A stretch of 64,000 nucleotides of DNA. Origin: Lytechinus pictus. Its lineage: Eukaryota > Echinodermata > Echinoidea > Temnopleuroida > Toxopneustidae. Positions 1 to 12,627 of this stretch are shown piece after piece. The position numbers were made by a program, and so were the translations under genes. A model generated the notes under the pieces. It made no database searches. It worked only from the letters and a program-made list of their open reading frames with translations, and was not told where the DNA came from. Location: positions 11,299,501 to 11,363,500 of the forward strand of contig NC_087245.1 in the NCBI RefSeq assembly GCF_037042905.1. Reading direction: 5' to 3'. The first letter of the stretch is position 1; every line of letters starts with the position of its first letter.

Positions 1-470
1 TTTCCTTTATTGCAAAGCGCGTAGAGAAACTTTCACTTTATTATGCGCTATATAAGAGAAGTATTATTATTAGTATTATTATTATCATGAAAAAGTGATT
101 TTTTTCTCGCTCGCTTCGCTCGCTCGAGACTTATATAAAGCAGCTTTTTAGCTCATGTGCTATACTGCGCCCCTCGTTTTTTTTTACTCTTCACGCTACT
201 GCCACAAAGAAGAGTGAAATATATTATTCTCTGGATATCATGTCAATGATCTATCACAAAATTGGATTTTTGTATTAAAAAGTCAAAATTTTTGCTCGCT
301 CGCTCCGCTCGCTCGCAACTTTTTTTTCAAGATAAATTCTGCCCGATACGCAATATCTGGCCTTCTCAAAATAGTCGCCTCATTACACCTGTTCATACCA
401 TGATATGACCGGGAAATTTTGGGCTCTTGCCCTCCCTGGCCACCGACCCCTGTTACGCCGCTGATGAAGT
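1..470. repeat. Interspersed repeat with CTCGCTCG clusters
   Basis: The stretch contains two palindrome-prone clusters of CTCGCTCG (about 107-126 and 293-316), each followed by sequence that resembles the area around 21600-22300, where the same clustered motif occurs. Near the left edge is a GCGCTATATAA-type tail followed by ATT repeats, as at 27840-27895, which looks like the end of a SINE. No coding signal is seen. It is a piece of dispersed repetitive DNA whose left end lies outside the window. Confidence 0.5.
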
Positions 471-604
471 CATCCCTGTGGATAGAGGCGAGTTTGAAGT
501 TTTGACATTTAATGTAAATGTTAACCTTTTCTTTTACTTAGCATCTGTTCAAAGATATACCGGATTTGGATCCATATACACTACCACACACAAAAAGTAA
601 ATAA

Positions 605-1060
605 CTACGCTGGGGACAAAATCATACAAATAATCCTATGACATCTTCTTGGCTTTGACATGTACCTATTTATTTCAATACGGATCAGTAAAGTCCTAAA
701 GTTTAGAAAGTACACAGCTGCGAATATATGTTGAGCAATTGTGTGATATAACTCTACAGTATCAACAATATCATCAATCTCTCTTCCTTTTTTGCTATTC
801 TGGTAGTTCTTCTCTTTGAGTGGAGTGCTTGGGATCACTTCAGCACGAAGGCAAACAAGTGTGGTAAGTATATGAGCTCCGACACGGCGCAGCAAAAGGA
901 AGTAGAGTCTAAAGTGCTCTTCTTCTAGGCCAAATTTTATGCAGAAAATTATATCTTTGTGAGAGATATGCCAGGCAAGGTTTGATTGTATTAAATTGAT
1001 ACCAGGGTATATGACAAATACAGTCATGTGTAATTTTACAGGGGAATTGGTGGTTGTCAA
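605..1060 (-). CDS. Unrecognised open frame, possible exon with HEPN-like start
   Basis: This 151-codon frame on the minus strand has a fairly balanced composition, unlike the T- or A-rich chance frames elsewhere. Around residues 46-72 it reads EEEHFRLYFLLLRRVGAHIL, which recalls the start of the DZIP3/HEPN-like domains common in invertebrate multigene families. A second minus-strand frame at 1369-1689 lies just upstream and contains a potential donor (GTACGTAAG) after about 60 codons, so the two could be fragments of one gene or one decayed copy. No catalytic motif is visible and no partner exons were found. It could equally be chance; the family suggestion is a weak resemblance from memory. 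Confidence 0.22.
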   Translation of the reverse strand: MTTTNSPVKLHMTVFVIYPGINLIQSNLAWHISHKDIIFCIKFGLEEEHFRLYFLLLRRVGAHILTTLVCLRAEVIPSTPLKEKNYQNSKKGREIDDIVDTVELYHTIAQHIFAAVYFLNFRTLLIRIEINRYMSKPRRCHRIICMILSPA

Positions 1061-1883
1061 TTGCTACTATTTGTTGATTAATTCAGTTACTAATTTCCTA
1101 CAAAGAAAAAAAAACGTAAAAAGGGGACACGGCGTATACATTCTGTATTGGTTTACTTGTTGATTCAACACTGTATCACGATAAATTCAATGATTCTGTT
1201 TTAGAGTAAGTTTGTTCCAGAGAGGCATGATTTGATGCAAGAAATATCGAGGGAAAATTTTAAAAATATATCAGTATAGACGTTTAGTTTATACCACGCT
1301 TAGAATTTGAAATTAAATATCCATAGTTTGATAGTGCTAAGAATTTGTGAATCTTGTGGACAGAAAAGTCAAAAGATAATAATCCACAAGGTATAAAGTT
1401 TCAAGACCGAATACTCTTTACAATTTACCGATTCGAGATGGGAAACCTGCAACGGCCAATCACAAAGACAGTCTAGTCTGCTTTGCAAACCCTTCACTCG
1501 GATTAAGGGACTGAAGGGACAGCCTATCTCATGCCTTACGTACCGAAGGCCCTCTCGCTCAACAGCAAGTTTTATATATGTTAGTCTTTGCGTGGAGACA
1601 TACTTGTTGATCAAAGTTTCAATCAGGGTCTGTGCCTGCAGACTAGAGACGGTCCTGCATTCAGCGTGATATTTTGGATCAGTAAACATGGCAAAGAACC
1701 CCGATTATTTGACCTACGAGCCGAGGTCTAAGATTCAAATCCACCTAAGCATTTTGCAAAAACATGTACCAGTAAGACGAAAACTGAAGATCGCTGTAAT
1801 AGACATAGCTAAGCAATACAGGTAATAGTCGTATTGGAGCGCCTTGTTCTTGGTGTATCAGAAACCGTGCGCTTTGTCTAATA

Positions 1884-2005
1884 TCATCATCATCATTATT
1901 ATTATTATTATCATTATTATTATTATTATTATCATCATCATCATCATCATTATCATTATTATTATTATCTTTATTATTATTATTTTTATTATTATTATTA
2001 TTATG
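1884..2005. repeat. (ATT/ATC)n microsatellite
   Basis: About 120 bases of trinucleotide repeats alternating between ATC and ATT units, interrupted only by a few substitutions. Simple sequence, likely polymorphic in length. Confidence 0.9.
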
Positions 2006-2209
2006 AAGCTTCCTGTTGGGTGAAAATTACTATTAAATAGATATCAAGTTTCGTCTGGCATCGCATTCTTGTAATAATATCTGAGTCAACTTGGTAAATA
2101 CATTGGGGAATATGACATGAATGACATCTCGTGTATACCTCCCAAGATAATGAAGACGCCACAATTTGAAATGCAATTGCAGCCGTGGGATTACGTTCGA
2201 TTGTGATCA

Positions 2210-4550
2210 TCAGCTTTCTGGGTCGTCCCTCAGAAATATTCGTGTATGCTTGTGAAAGTCTGAATACATATATTTATAAATAAGGAAGGATGGAGGTGGC
2301 AGGGATTGTAATTTATAGGAAAAGACATCTTAAAATTAAATTAGAAGATCAAAAGAGGGCAACGTCCACACCCTGTCTTATCCTGTCCGTACAATTACTC
2401 TGCCACTACCTTATACACAATATAACTCACCCTCCCACCATGGAGCTACTAAGTAGCTCCATGCTCCCACACACCTTCACACACGCTCACACTCTTTTTT
2501 TTTCTTCTTTTTTTCTTGCTTTTTAGCCTTTATTCAGATACTATTACATTTTTCATACATACAAGGGTAATAAATCAAATACATGTATACAAATTAAAGT
2601 GAAGTACACGTATACAGCAATATAACAAATGAAATAATATACATTTTGATATACATTTTGATAAAAAAAATTCGAACAAATATTATCATAACCCATAATA
2701 CCAATAACAAAAACATCGTAATTTCACATGTATTTACTGTATAATAATACACTCACGCGCTCACACATGTGCGCACACACACACACACACACGAAAAACT
2801 CACCCATGCATATCCCAGTGATCTAACAAAAACTAATCATAATTATACCACGGTTAAATACAGCCGTTGACCAATTTATCTGAACTTTAAATGTCTACTC
2901 CACTTTATCATGTTTATAGCGCTATGATTTGTTGAAAATAGGATGATAATAGGGAAAGACACGGTACGGAACACAGAATCAAAATAATTCTCATAATTTA
3001 CATCTACCTGATCTGATTATTATTGTGTTTGTGGTGGCTGACAGCTTTGCTTCGAATCCTTTGTTTTCCAAGTGCTCTTTTTGCGGGTCAACAAAACTGG
3101 TTATCTTCAAAACTGACAACCAGACAATTTATTCCAAACATGAGTTCAGTGGCATGAAAAATGAATTTTTTTTGTTGAGTTGCGGTAGGTCTTTAAATGC
3201 CATTTCAAGTACCATGATTTCATATGTCAGTCAGGAGCACACTATCGTCAGTCGCAGAACAATTTCGGCTGAATACTCACGTAATTTGCAAAATGTTCAT
3301 GTGCGATCATTCCATATCCATTTATTTATTACATGTATATATTATTCAGCTCACGTTGCATCGTGGATTTTCATTCTTTGAGATAATGTGGCACTTCATC
3401 ATGTTCATACATTCACCTTAACAAAAGAGCAATCTTTATTATTCTGCTTGTGTATACCTTTTTGTTTCATCATTACGGAGAAAGTAATTTGCATAATTAC
3501 GATTGATGAAAGCCTTTCAATCCCAATTCTGAATCTACTCAATAGAATACAATTTACACACAATACGTCATTCTATCGATACGTATACCTACGCCAGTCG
3601 CTTGGAAACTTTTTCATTACGCCAGATAATGTCAAGGGAAATTTTAAGAGGTTTAGCGATATGGAGAGGATCAAGCTGAGAATTGAAGATGACGGAAATA
3701 TGAAAGTGGTTTGATCTACAAGTGGATGGCAAGAAGGGAGACCAAAAATAGTATATATTGTAGAAATAAAGTAACACATCATTCTGGCTTACCAACATGT
3801 TCATCATTATGATAAGCCCCGATAAGGACTGTTATTATTGATTATAACAGTTTCCTGAAAGACCATTGAAACTTAGCATGTTGTACCAAGTGTACAATTA
3901 ACATGGTTTATGGCCGCGCTTCTCAATCTTTTTTACTCGAGGACCACTTTGACTAGGAATTTTTTCGAGGACCACCTACCAAAATTTTAAGAAAGCGAAA
4001 TTACTACTTGTCTCGACTCAAAGATACACAATGATTATACTGAGCATAGTGCGTAACTTTCAGTAGCCTCCAAACATACAACCATGACAACATAATAAGA
4101 ATGCTGAATACCTTCAACATTCGACACACATTGATTTTAGTTTTGGATCACTGCTGCCAGTCATAATGCACATAATGTATGTATTGTGAAATTTGAACAC
4201 AAAGCTCTTGAGCACATTCGAAACAAACAGTACGAGAACTAACTGCATTCGCAAAGGTCCGGCAAATGGGCGACAATAATACACAATATGCATGCACAAT
4301 GAGGTTCACATCAACGTTAGATCGAAATAATAATACAATTAATGTGTATGCATATTGCAACATGCACGTCCTGGTTATTATGATGATGATGATTGACCAC
4401 AAATTAGGAAGAAAAAAATTTAAAGGTGGTGATGACTATCAACCGTAACAATATGCAAAAATATATATTCCTGCTTAAGCAAGACTACCATGATGAGGCG
4501 CTCGAGCATTCAATGAATATCTTTCTAGTATCGCATGTATGGTAGTGGAT
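2210..4550. other. Intergenic or intronic AT-rich DNA
   Basis: No convincing exon is seen here. It holds a 25-nt near-perfect palindrome at 2439-2463 (12-base arms around one base, TGGAGCTA core), a (CA)n tract at about 2770-2792, and at 3920-3985 a dispersed repeat piece with the duplicated phrase 'cgaggaccac'. If gene A begins upstream of the window, this is probably its intron. Confidence 0.4.
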
Positions 4551-4551
4551 C

Positions 4552-4984
4552 GTATTACCGAACACTTTTCATGAATTCAATCATATCAAACACATTATTC
4601 TCATAAAATTTACCAAACTTTCACCATGAATACTCAATTACCTACAAAATATAAATATGTAAAAAATTTGCCGAAATCGTTTTTCCTTTTTTACGATATT
4701 AGCTTCCAATCGGACCCCTCTTTGCATGTGAAATATTTTGGTTACTTAAAAAGGTATCGTATTACCGAACGTCTGTTTTCTATGGGAAAAGTTGAAAAAA
4801 CAACAAAAGCACTGATGAGCTATTTTGACCATATTTTGTTATTTTTATAATATTAAGACATGAAAAATGCGTTTTTTACCATTTTTTATCATCTTTCTAT
4901 TCAAGTTCTCTTTGGAAGGATGTTGCAAAATTTTGAGCGTTGAAATTATTTTCTGATGCGTATGATGCGCGCGTTCGGTAATAC
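4552..4984. mobile_element. Short element bounded by GTATTACCGAAC inverted repeats
   Basis: GTATTACCGAAC appears at 4552-4563, again in the same orientation at 4759-4770, and inverted (GTTCGGTAATAC) at 4973-4984. This gives a roughly 430-bp unit with matched ends and an internal copy of the end. No coding capacity. It is best explained as a non-autonomous inverted-repeat element or half of a larger one; no clear target duplication is visible. Confidence 0.4.
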
Positions 4985-6082
4985 AAGACCGGTCGGCAAT
5001 ACAATCATTCACTATACTACACCTGACATGCCTGAATTGACAGTGACCACCTTCTATTCAAGCTATAAGACGTGAGTGGTGAGGTATAAAGCCCGGACCT
5101 CGTGCATGGTTAAACATCCAGAGACTTTTTCACAGATCTCCAGCATATCTCATGACTGCAATAAAAACTGTTATTTATGAATATATTGCTGATCAATAAT
5201 GTTGCTGCTTCTGGTGATGAAGAAGACGAGGAAATACCAGAAGTTCCGAGTGTTGTTGTCTTACTATAAGGGTGATTTTGTTTGATTTCACATCATAATC
5301 CGTAGCTCATTTTAAACATGAAATGAGCAGCTCAATACACTCCTTAGCTCCTTGAATCATGTGGTAAATACATATTTTTGAATATTGTAAAGCAATTGAT
5401 CTGTAAATATGAGCATTGTAGAAAAAAGTCAAGGAACATTACATTGAAAACTGTTTGAACGGGGTAAAGGATGATTTCTGGGCAGGGCATTGATGAGGTT
5501 TCAACGAAAGTGAACGATTTGTAAAGAGCTTCCATTCTATAGTTCCAACTAATTCGAATTAACCCACATGGAATCCACCAGGGACGTCATTTGCAAATAC
5601 CTAATGGCAAATAGTTTTGATGACTAAAGCTTATGGACTGATGAGAATACACAATTTACTTTTTAATGATGGAAATTCACTTTCACTATCATTTCACTTT
5701 CTTCATTTTTTGGTTTTGCATTTTTTTAGTAATAATGATTATGCTGTATGTATAATGCGGATTTTAAGCGCATGATATTAAGCATGTACTATAGTGTTAT
5801 AGGCCTACTAAATACAAATACGCAGAGGAAGATCACTTTCTTCAGTCTGAAGCTCTTCTATCTGAGTTATTTTAATTGATAAAGATTATTAATTTCTAAT
5901 CTTAAAAAAATAGAATGAGTTTTCTTTTTTGATAAATGTCAACATGACGTCATGGTAGAATCAATGAAGCTTTATTGTCCATGTGCATATATTTTAATCT
6001 AGTGAGTGCATTCAAGCTTTATAACTAAGTGAATAATGCCTCATTCTAATTCCACTGACATCATCGCTATATCATTTTGTAG
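4985..6082. other. Presumed intron of gene A
   Basis: AT-rich sequence leading to the acceptor at 6081-6082. The expected ~57-nt second transmembrane exon of gene A, by analogy with gene B, was searched for here and upstream and not found. Nothing else stands out. Confidence 0.35.
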
Positions 6083-8115
6083 ATCGTTGGCTACATGACG
6101 ATGTCGATATTGTCAGCTGTAGTCGCCTTGGTAGCTGGGTGCACATACGTTTATGTCGTCTGTGCTGTCAAAGAAACTTGTCCCTTGCTTGAGGAACTTC
6201 ATCTGGACATCGAAGTGCCAACGGACGTCATCAATTGTGTAAGTGATTATGAAAGGGGGTTCCAACCTGAAGTTGCAGTCTATGTAATAATAAAGAAGAA
6301 ACGTATCAATAAAGGTTAACGAAGATCCTGTAAAATATAACTATATACGTTAGAGGCCTAATGAAAGTTTAATCTGTCACTTTGTCACTTATGAGCTGCT
6401 ATTTTGTAAGTCTGTATATACTATAAGATCCATAAATTACATTTGTTTAAGATGAAATATTGAGCTTTTCGAAGAAAAATGGGTTGGCAAAATATGTATA
6501 AAGTTCATCCGATGCACATTAATTCAAAATATGTTATGATGAAATATCGCTTACAGTTCACAAACTAGACCTAGGAATCGGTACTGCTAAAGGACCATTA
6601 TACATGTTCTAATTTCATCCCTAAAATTGCGATTTATACATAAATGTTTAATTGAGAGCTTTTGTTCAATATCTGTTGGCAAAAGAACAGATTGCTATTT
6701 CGTTCAATGAGTATAAAAAGTAATAACACTGATAATGATGATGATTTTGAATCTAAAAAAATATTTTCTTTCGAACAGTCGAGACAAGCTGCGGACATTG
6801 CCATGAATGGAACGTTGGCTGCCATCTTCTTTGTGGAACTCGTTTTTGCGCTCATAGGGTCATGTATTACGTGTAGTGGGATATTCTGCAACAGAGAACT
6901 ATTAGTAGCCACAACACTTATGACAGTAAGTTTGATTTATTAATGAATGTTTGGCTAGTTGATCGCTGTTCTCAAAGGGGTAACGCGGTACTAAAGCGGT
7001 ACGCCTATTAAATACATTGTTGTCACCCTTCGAAAATACCAGCCATATACTCCTATTTCTGAATTATAAATTATCTAAAATCTTAGAACAAAATCGTTGT
7101 AATTTATTTTCTTCAATATGTCTGTCATGATTACACAAATATTTATAAAAGGTATTGATGATAATATGATTTCCAGGCGAAATCTTTCCGGTTTTTTTTA
7201 ATTTGAATTCATTTGTTGTGCATTCAAGATAGCGCAGATCGCTTTTTTTCTTCCAGTGACTGGTATTCCCGGTTTTATTTTGATTAAGGATTTCATATTA
7301 TCTAAATGTTTATTTTGGAACTGCTGAATTAGCAAGCAAAACAATTACTTGTTTAAACGTCATAGGCCTATGTTCACTAGTGAATACGTCATAATAGACT
7401 AAGGGATTTTTCGTGGCAAACAGAACAGTTGTTGGACATCATGGTGGAGGGAAGCAATGCAAGACACTGATCATGCCCAAACTCTATTAAGGCTGCCTGA
7501 CATAGAGTCGGTGTTCATCCGAATTGTTGTATCAGTCAATTTTGGTCAAAATCCGATTTTGTCGTTAACTTAAAGGTAACCGTGTTTTTTCATCATGATT
7601 TTTTGCATGGTGCGGTTGAAAAAATATTGAATCGGATGCAGATGTTGCCTTGAATACTTATTAGGCCTCATGTAACACTGTTTCTGTTAATGAAAAAATA
7701 AAATAACCATTTTGAATAAGTTTCTCTTCAACGTTTACATCTGGTTTGAAGCGTGTGGTACTTTGGCATGACCTACCCTGCTCCATAAAGGCGCTGGAAT
7801 CTGGGGGAGCCGCAGTGGGAAATCACGGCACCCCCCCCCCCCTCCCCCCCACTTGTATCCCTTTATACCTAATTAAAAGAAATTGCCCCCATAAAACGTG
7901 TTTAGCGCTCCTTTTATTTTAGAGGGACCTATTCTATCTCGTATCTTTCTGTCAAAATATAATATATCGATATATTATATCAATTAATTTTTCTCGAAAT
8001 GGTGTGTAATAAAATGAAACTTTTTTTAAGCGTTTGTCTATCATTCATCCACTAATATATTATTCTCTTATCTCTCCAATCTTTTATTTCTCCTCTGTAG
8101 GACGATTATGAATAA
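6083..8115 (+). CDS. MS4A/CD20-like tetraspanning protein, 3' exons (gene A)
   Basis: Three phase-0 exons are proposed: 6083-6238 (52 codons, acceptor TTTTGTAG, donor GTAAGT), 6779-6925 (49 codons, acceptor TTCGAACAG, donor GTAAGT), and a last exon starting at 8101 after a strong pyrimidine tract (TCTCCTCTGTAG) that encodes only Asp-Asp-Tyr-Glu and a stop at 8113-8115. The first exon gives a membrane segment (VGYMTMSILSAVVALVAGC) and a loop with paired cysteines. The second gives the last membrane segment with an internal glutamate (AAIFFVELVFALIGSC) and a cysteine-rich juxtamembrane end. Exon phases, the order membrane segment-Cys loop-membrane segment, and the buried Glu all match gene B at 28757. 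MS4A proteins are four-pass membrane proteins, some forming channels or modulating receptor signalling. The exons for the N-terminus and first two membrane segments were not found, so the gene is either cut by the window edge or 5'-degraded. The tiny last exon is the least certain part. Confidence 0.6.
7795..7860. repeat. Poly-C tracts
   Basis: Two cytosine runs of about 13 and 8 bases separated by a T. They lie inside the proposed last intron of gene A and resemble the C/G-run ends of hAT-like repeats elsewhere in the window. Confidence 0.6.
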
Positions 8116-8803
8116 CATCCATTCGATGTTGTCATGCTTTCCCTGAGGCATTTGAAAGACAATTGATTTAACATCACGGATGCCACTGAAAATGGATCTA
8201 CAAACGCCCAACGAAGTTTTGAGCGTCGCAATCACATCAAACTCATTCGACTTATAAAATATTTGACAAGTCGAATTTACAGAAGTTGAAATTTCTGAAG
8301 CTCTTTTATTCTCATTTGGGTTTGATTTCAAGGCAGAGAAGGAGTACGAGACTAGTTCTAAAAATAGGTTATGCAGTCTCTCCCGATGTATAACAGCCAA
8401 ATAACATCATTCATGCAAGAATGTAAATGCTGATCACTGTATTACCTTTTTTGTTTTAAATGATTACGGCAAATGTATTACGGCAGTAAGGTATTTTTGT
8501 ATAGCGCCATCTGACGGTTTGAAATTCAAGAAGGGGCGCATTGGATGATGCATTTTAATTGTATCTTGTGAAAGTACCTCGCTGTGATTGGCTTCCTGAA
8601 ATGACCACGTGGTACGTGACGTATGGATGCATGCACGCGTGAGCCCGCAGTGAAAGAGGCTTGATATCGCGGTCGGGAAGGTTGGGGCCGGATGGGATAT
8701 AGAAACAGTGAGTTAATCTGAGATTCCGCGACATCTTTACTCACACCTGTGAGCCCAGCCACAAGACTGTGAGTCAGAAAATGGGTATCGAATTGATCTG
8801 AAC

Positions 8804-9633
8804 TCACAGAAAGCAAGACCTCTGAAAGACTGCTGTAAGACCATGAAATTTGCTTGATCTTTTAATGGTATATCAATGAACTTTTAAAGATCTCCGATGT
8901 CTTTCACGATTCCTGATTGATCGTTCAGTAGTCTTCGTGGTCCCCATGATCTCCAAAACTTTTTGAAACGGTTCAAAACAGTCTTTCAGCGGTCTTACAG
9001 GAAAATGGTCTTTTGATGGTCTTTCAGCAGTCTTTCAGCGGTCTTTCGATGAACTTTCAAAGTTCTTATTAGTCTTTGCATGATCTTTCGACAGTCTCTC
9101 AAGATTTTTGCGGAGATCACTGTAAGACTTATGAGAGATCATTGAAATGTCATGAAAGATCATTGAAAGACTAAGCAAAGTCCATGGAAAGAATTCTGAA
9201 AGATCACTTGTTGCATAAAAGATCTCTGAAAGACCTTTGAAAGATTTCTACAGGACTAGTCTTAGACCAGTAAGACAAGATATATCCATCAGTCTTTCAG
9301 AGTTCTTTGAGGGGTCTTTCTGAACCATTCCACAGAGATGACAAATTTCAATGATCTTGAAGACTTTTGTAAGACCTTGCCAATTTTTGGTCTTTCAAAG
9401 GTACTTCAAAGGTCTCCCCTCTGTGGAATGGGGCTTAGAAAGATTGTTTTGAACCGTTTCAACTGAAAAAGTTTTGGACTCACGAGGACCGCGGAGACCA
9501 CTGAAAGATCCTTCAGGAATTATGAAAGACCTCGGAGATCTTTGAAAGTTGATTGAAAGACCTTTGAAAGATCAAGCAAGTTTGATTGTCTGAAGGCAGT
9601 CTTTCAGAGGTCTGGCTCTCTGTGGAATGGGGG
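8804..9633. mobile_element. Long fold-back element built of CTTTCAG/CTGAAAG phrases
   Basis: The left end (CAAGACCTCTGAAAGACTG near 8814) is inverted at the right end (CAGTCTTTCAGAGGTCTGGC near 9597), and similarity continues inward for roughly 200 bp, including the matched phrases TTTTGAAACGGTTCAAAACA at about 8960 and its inverse at about 9450. The interior is a degenerate run of 'gaaagatc/gatctttc' words about 10-20 bp apart. CCATTCCACAGAG-type phrases occur at the right end and internally at about 9326 and 9420. No open frame. A non-autonomous fold-back transposon is the simplest reading. Confidence 0.6.
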
Positions 9634-9846
9634 TTTCAGTGGGATTGTGTGGGCCTAGTGTTGTTTCTTGTTGGTCCCTGATTTAATTGTTAATGTTTAC
9701 TGATTATTGTGTGGTATCTTCTTATTTTATGTCATGTGCGCTTATTGACGTACATATAGCATTGGGTTTGGGGACCATGGCCTCAAGAAAGTTTCGCGGC
9801 CGAGAAAAAGAGGAGAAAATGAAATTGAAAGGGGTAAATATCATTC

Positions 9847-10968
9847 CAGGGGCGGCGGAGCGAATTTGAAAGTGGGGGGCACAGGAAAAAGGGCGTCTTT
9901 TCTTTCGAAAAGGGCACTATCTTATAAATGGCCATATGCATATTTTTTTATTCGCTGGGGGGCAGCACGCTTAAACTTTTTGGGGGAAAAGCGAGGGAGC
10001 GAAGCGACCGAGCTTATCATTGAAGCGCTTTTGCATTTTATATTTTGTGAAAATCTACAGTTAAATAATGTGAGTTTTCAAAATTTCGTGGGGGGGGGCA
10101 ACTGCCGCGTACGCTGCTTACGGCCATGATCTTAAAATGCAAAGAAAATGACTACCCCACTCACATGACTAATATGATTATTTTTTAATCAAGTTTTTCA
10201 TTTATCATGCACTCTTGCAGAAGGAAGCAGAATGGCGCGAAAAAAAGAAACCGGGTGCTCATCGGGCACGAAAAGAGTAGTTTTCCCTGAGGGGCAGTTT
10301 TCCCTGACAACTTATCTGATATGAAGAACAGGCACCTATATAAGAAGGCAACGGGGCACTTGCTGACATATCATAAAACGGATCCTTCACAGGTGAAAAG
10401 GGCACAGAACACTTTTCTTCGGTAAAAACGGGCACTGATACGAGAAAACGCACATAATTTAAGAAGGCAGAGGGACACTGTCTTGCTAACGGCATAAATG
10501 GATCCTTGTCAGGTGAAAAGGGCACAGAACACGTTCGAAGGGGCAATTTCCTTAGGTAAAAGGGGGCACTGATTCGAGAAAGGGCACTTACAAGAAGGCA
10601 AGGGAGCACTTGCTAAGACATAAAACGAGTCCTTCTCAGGTGAAAGGGGCACAGAACACGTTCGTGAGGGGCACTTTTATTGGGTAAAAAGGGGCACTGA
10701 TACGAGAAGGGCACATAGAAGATTGCAATAGGGCACTTTCAAACACGTAAAACGGGTCATTCTTAGGTGAAAAGGGCATATGGATCACGTCCTTGTAGAA
10801 AAAAAATGGCACTTGTACGAGAAAGGTCACTTGGTAGCACCTAAATAGGGTCCTCTTCCGATGAAAGGGGCACAGTACTTTCTCTTGCGTAAAAAAAAGA
10901 AATACTTTTCTGTGCTTCAAAAAGTTGGGGGCACTGTGCCCCCCGCCCCCTTCCGATCGCCGTCCCTG
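9847..10968. mobile_element. hAT-like element carrying a ~125-bp tandem array
   Basis: The ends read CAGGGGCGGCGGA at 9847 and, inverted, CAGGGACGGCGA at 10968, in the style of hAT termini. A clean 8-bp target duplication is not evident. The interior from about 10240 to 10900 is a tandem array: 'aggtgaaaagggcacagaacac' type phrases recur at about 10390, 10511, 10638 and 10764, a period of 121-127 bp. The long minus-strand frames through this part are by-products of the repeat and not genes. Confidence 0.5.
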
Positions 10969-10976
10969 TATAATCA

Positions 10977-12627
10977 TTCTTTCTCTATTGATGTCAAAAT
11001 CTATCCCAAAATTCAATTTTGTATTAAAAAATAGTCTACAGAGTGGCGTGAAATCAAGGACCATGCCCTTTCCCCTTTTCTCAAATTCTTTAAAGATGAG
11101 AAGTTTAATTTTTCGGAGGAAATAAGTTTTCCACATAAAGATAATAATTCAAGCAAACGCTCCTAGATATTTTTGATTATGCGATATCATTAATAAATAC
11201 TTTTTCCAAAGCTTTGGAAGATGCATGAAATTCGCACTACTTTATGGAATGAACGACAAGAGGAAAATTTAGGTCTATAGGTTTGACAAAATGTGGAAAG
11301 TTATTTTTTTTTTTCATTTTATGATTCCTACACTATATAACTGCACACAAACGAATAGTCTGTTTTTCTTTGTTCATAATCTCAGCTAATAATAAAAAAT
11401 TAATGTGCGATTCAATGGAAGGAGAGTGATTGTTAATTGTAGCCATAGGGTATTGGCTTTCAAGGGCATTATAAGGATTATTTTTGTTATTTTAGTGATA
11501 TTTTCACCCTTCTTTTTTTTGTACATAAATTATGGATTATGAATAATGTTGTTTATTGTTTTTTTTTAATCGTAGGATTTCTGCTCTCATTGACTTTATG
11601 GTTGATTGTATTCAATGTTCCATATTCGGTAATAATAACAGCTTGTATTCTTAGTTTATACCAAGCCTCCAAGATAATTGTTTAAAAAAAAATCTTTATT
11701 GGAACATGAGTAAGGAACCTTCCATTTAAAACAATTACAGTGCTCTGAATATCATTTACCACGAAGAATTTCCCATGGACGCTTACTGTGTTAGCAATAT
11801 ATACAGTGGCTGATCCAGGGGGGGGGGGCACATCCGGCCCCCCCCCCCCCCCCCCCCCGGCCCCCCTTCCAGAGGCATCAAAGGATTTTTTTAGTGAAAT
11901 ATGTTGAAAGCTGTTCTTCTAAGGGGTTGAAAATTCTTTTCTCGGGGGACTTTTATCATGTAAGCCGACGATTTTGTTCGTACACTTTATCTTGCATGTA
12001 TAAGTCACAACATAACCATGTAAATCGATATAATTGTAAATGTGTTTTATCTTGCAGTGTAATGATGTTTTTTTTTTATTATCATTATTATGATGATAGC
12101 ACTTTGTGTCATTTTCATCTAACCTTTCTTTGATACTGTTTCATTTTTACGTACACTGGGTTTCATTTTTATCATCATTCTGATAGGAAAAATATAGGGA
12201 TATTTCATTTTCCTGATGGTTAGAATAATTGTTGCCTGTGATTGTTTAACATTCTTCCTAAAATTCAAAAGGGATTATTATCTTGACAATATTCTTTCTT
12301 CTTTCTTTAGCTTTGATATCAAACAAATTACATTAAAAATAATGGAATTTGTTCTGTCATTATTGCTTATTATCGAAAGTAATGTTATACATGTTATATA
12401 GAAATGAACTGTGCATTAATGATTCAATTTCGCATTATACCCAAAATGTTTTAATGATTACATTGATGAAGAAAAATAAGTGCAATAGACAAGAAATTAC
12501 AATCGACATAATAACATTATGATGATGATAATATAATAATAATGATAATGATAATGTCTATTTATAGAGCATAGTTACTACGTGCATATACTCAACTGCG
12601 CTTTGATACTTGGTATCATTATTATTA
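10977..12627. other. Intergenic AT-rich DNA with C/G runs
   Basis: No exon is supported. At 11812-11870 is a fragment starting 'ggctgatccagg' followed by a G run and a long C run, probably the remnant of a CAGGGGCGGATCC-type hAT element (compare 28383). The rest is AT-rich with several ATG/TAT-rich microsatellite-like stretches near 12060-12090 and 12520-12560. Confidence 0.4.

Noticed and set aside
8068..8400. 110-codon minus-strand frame
   Set aside because: It overlaps the proposed last exon and 3' UTR of gene A, has no recognisable motif, and no splice or start context supports it.
10259..11136. Minus-strand frames with repeated VPFSP-type segments
   Set aside because: The periodicity follows the 125-bp DNA repeat of a hAT-like element; no domain and frame breaks between units.
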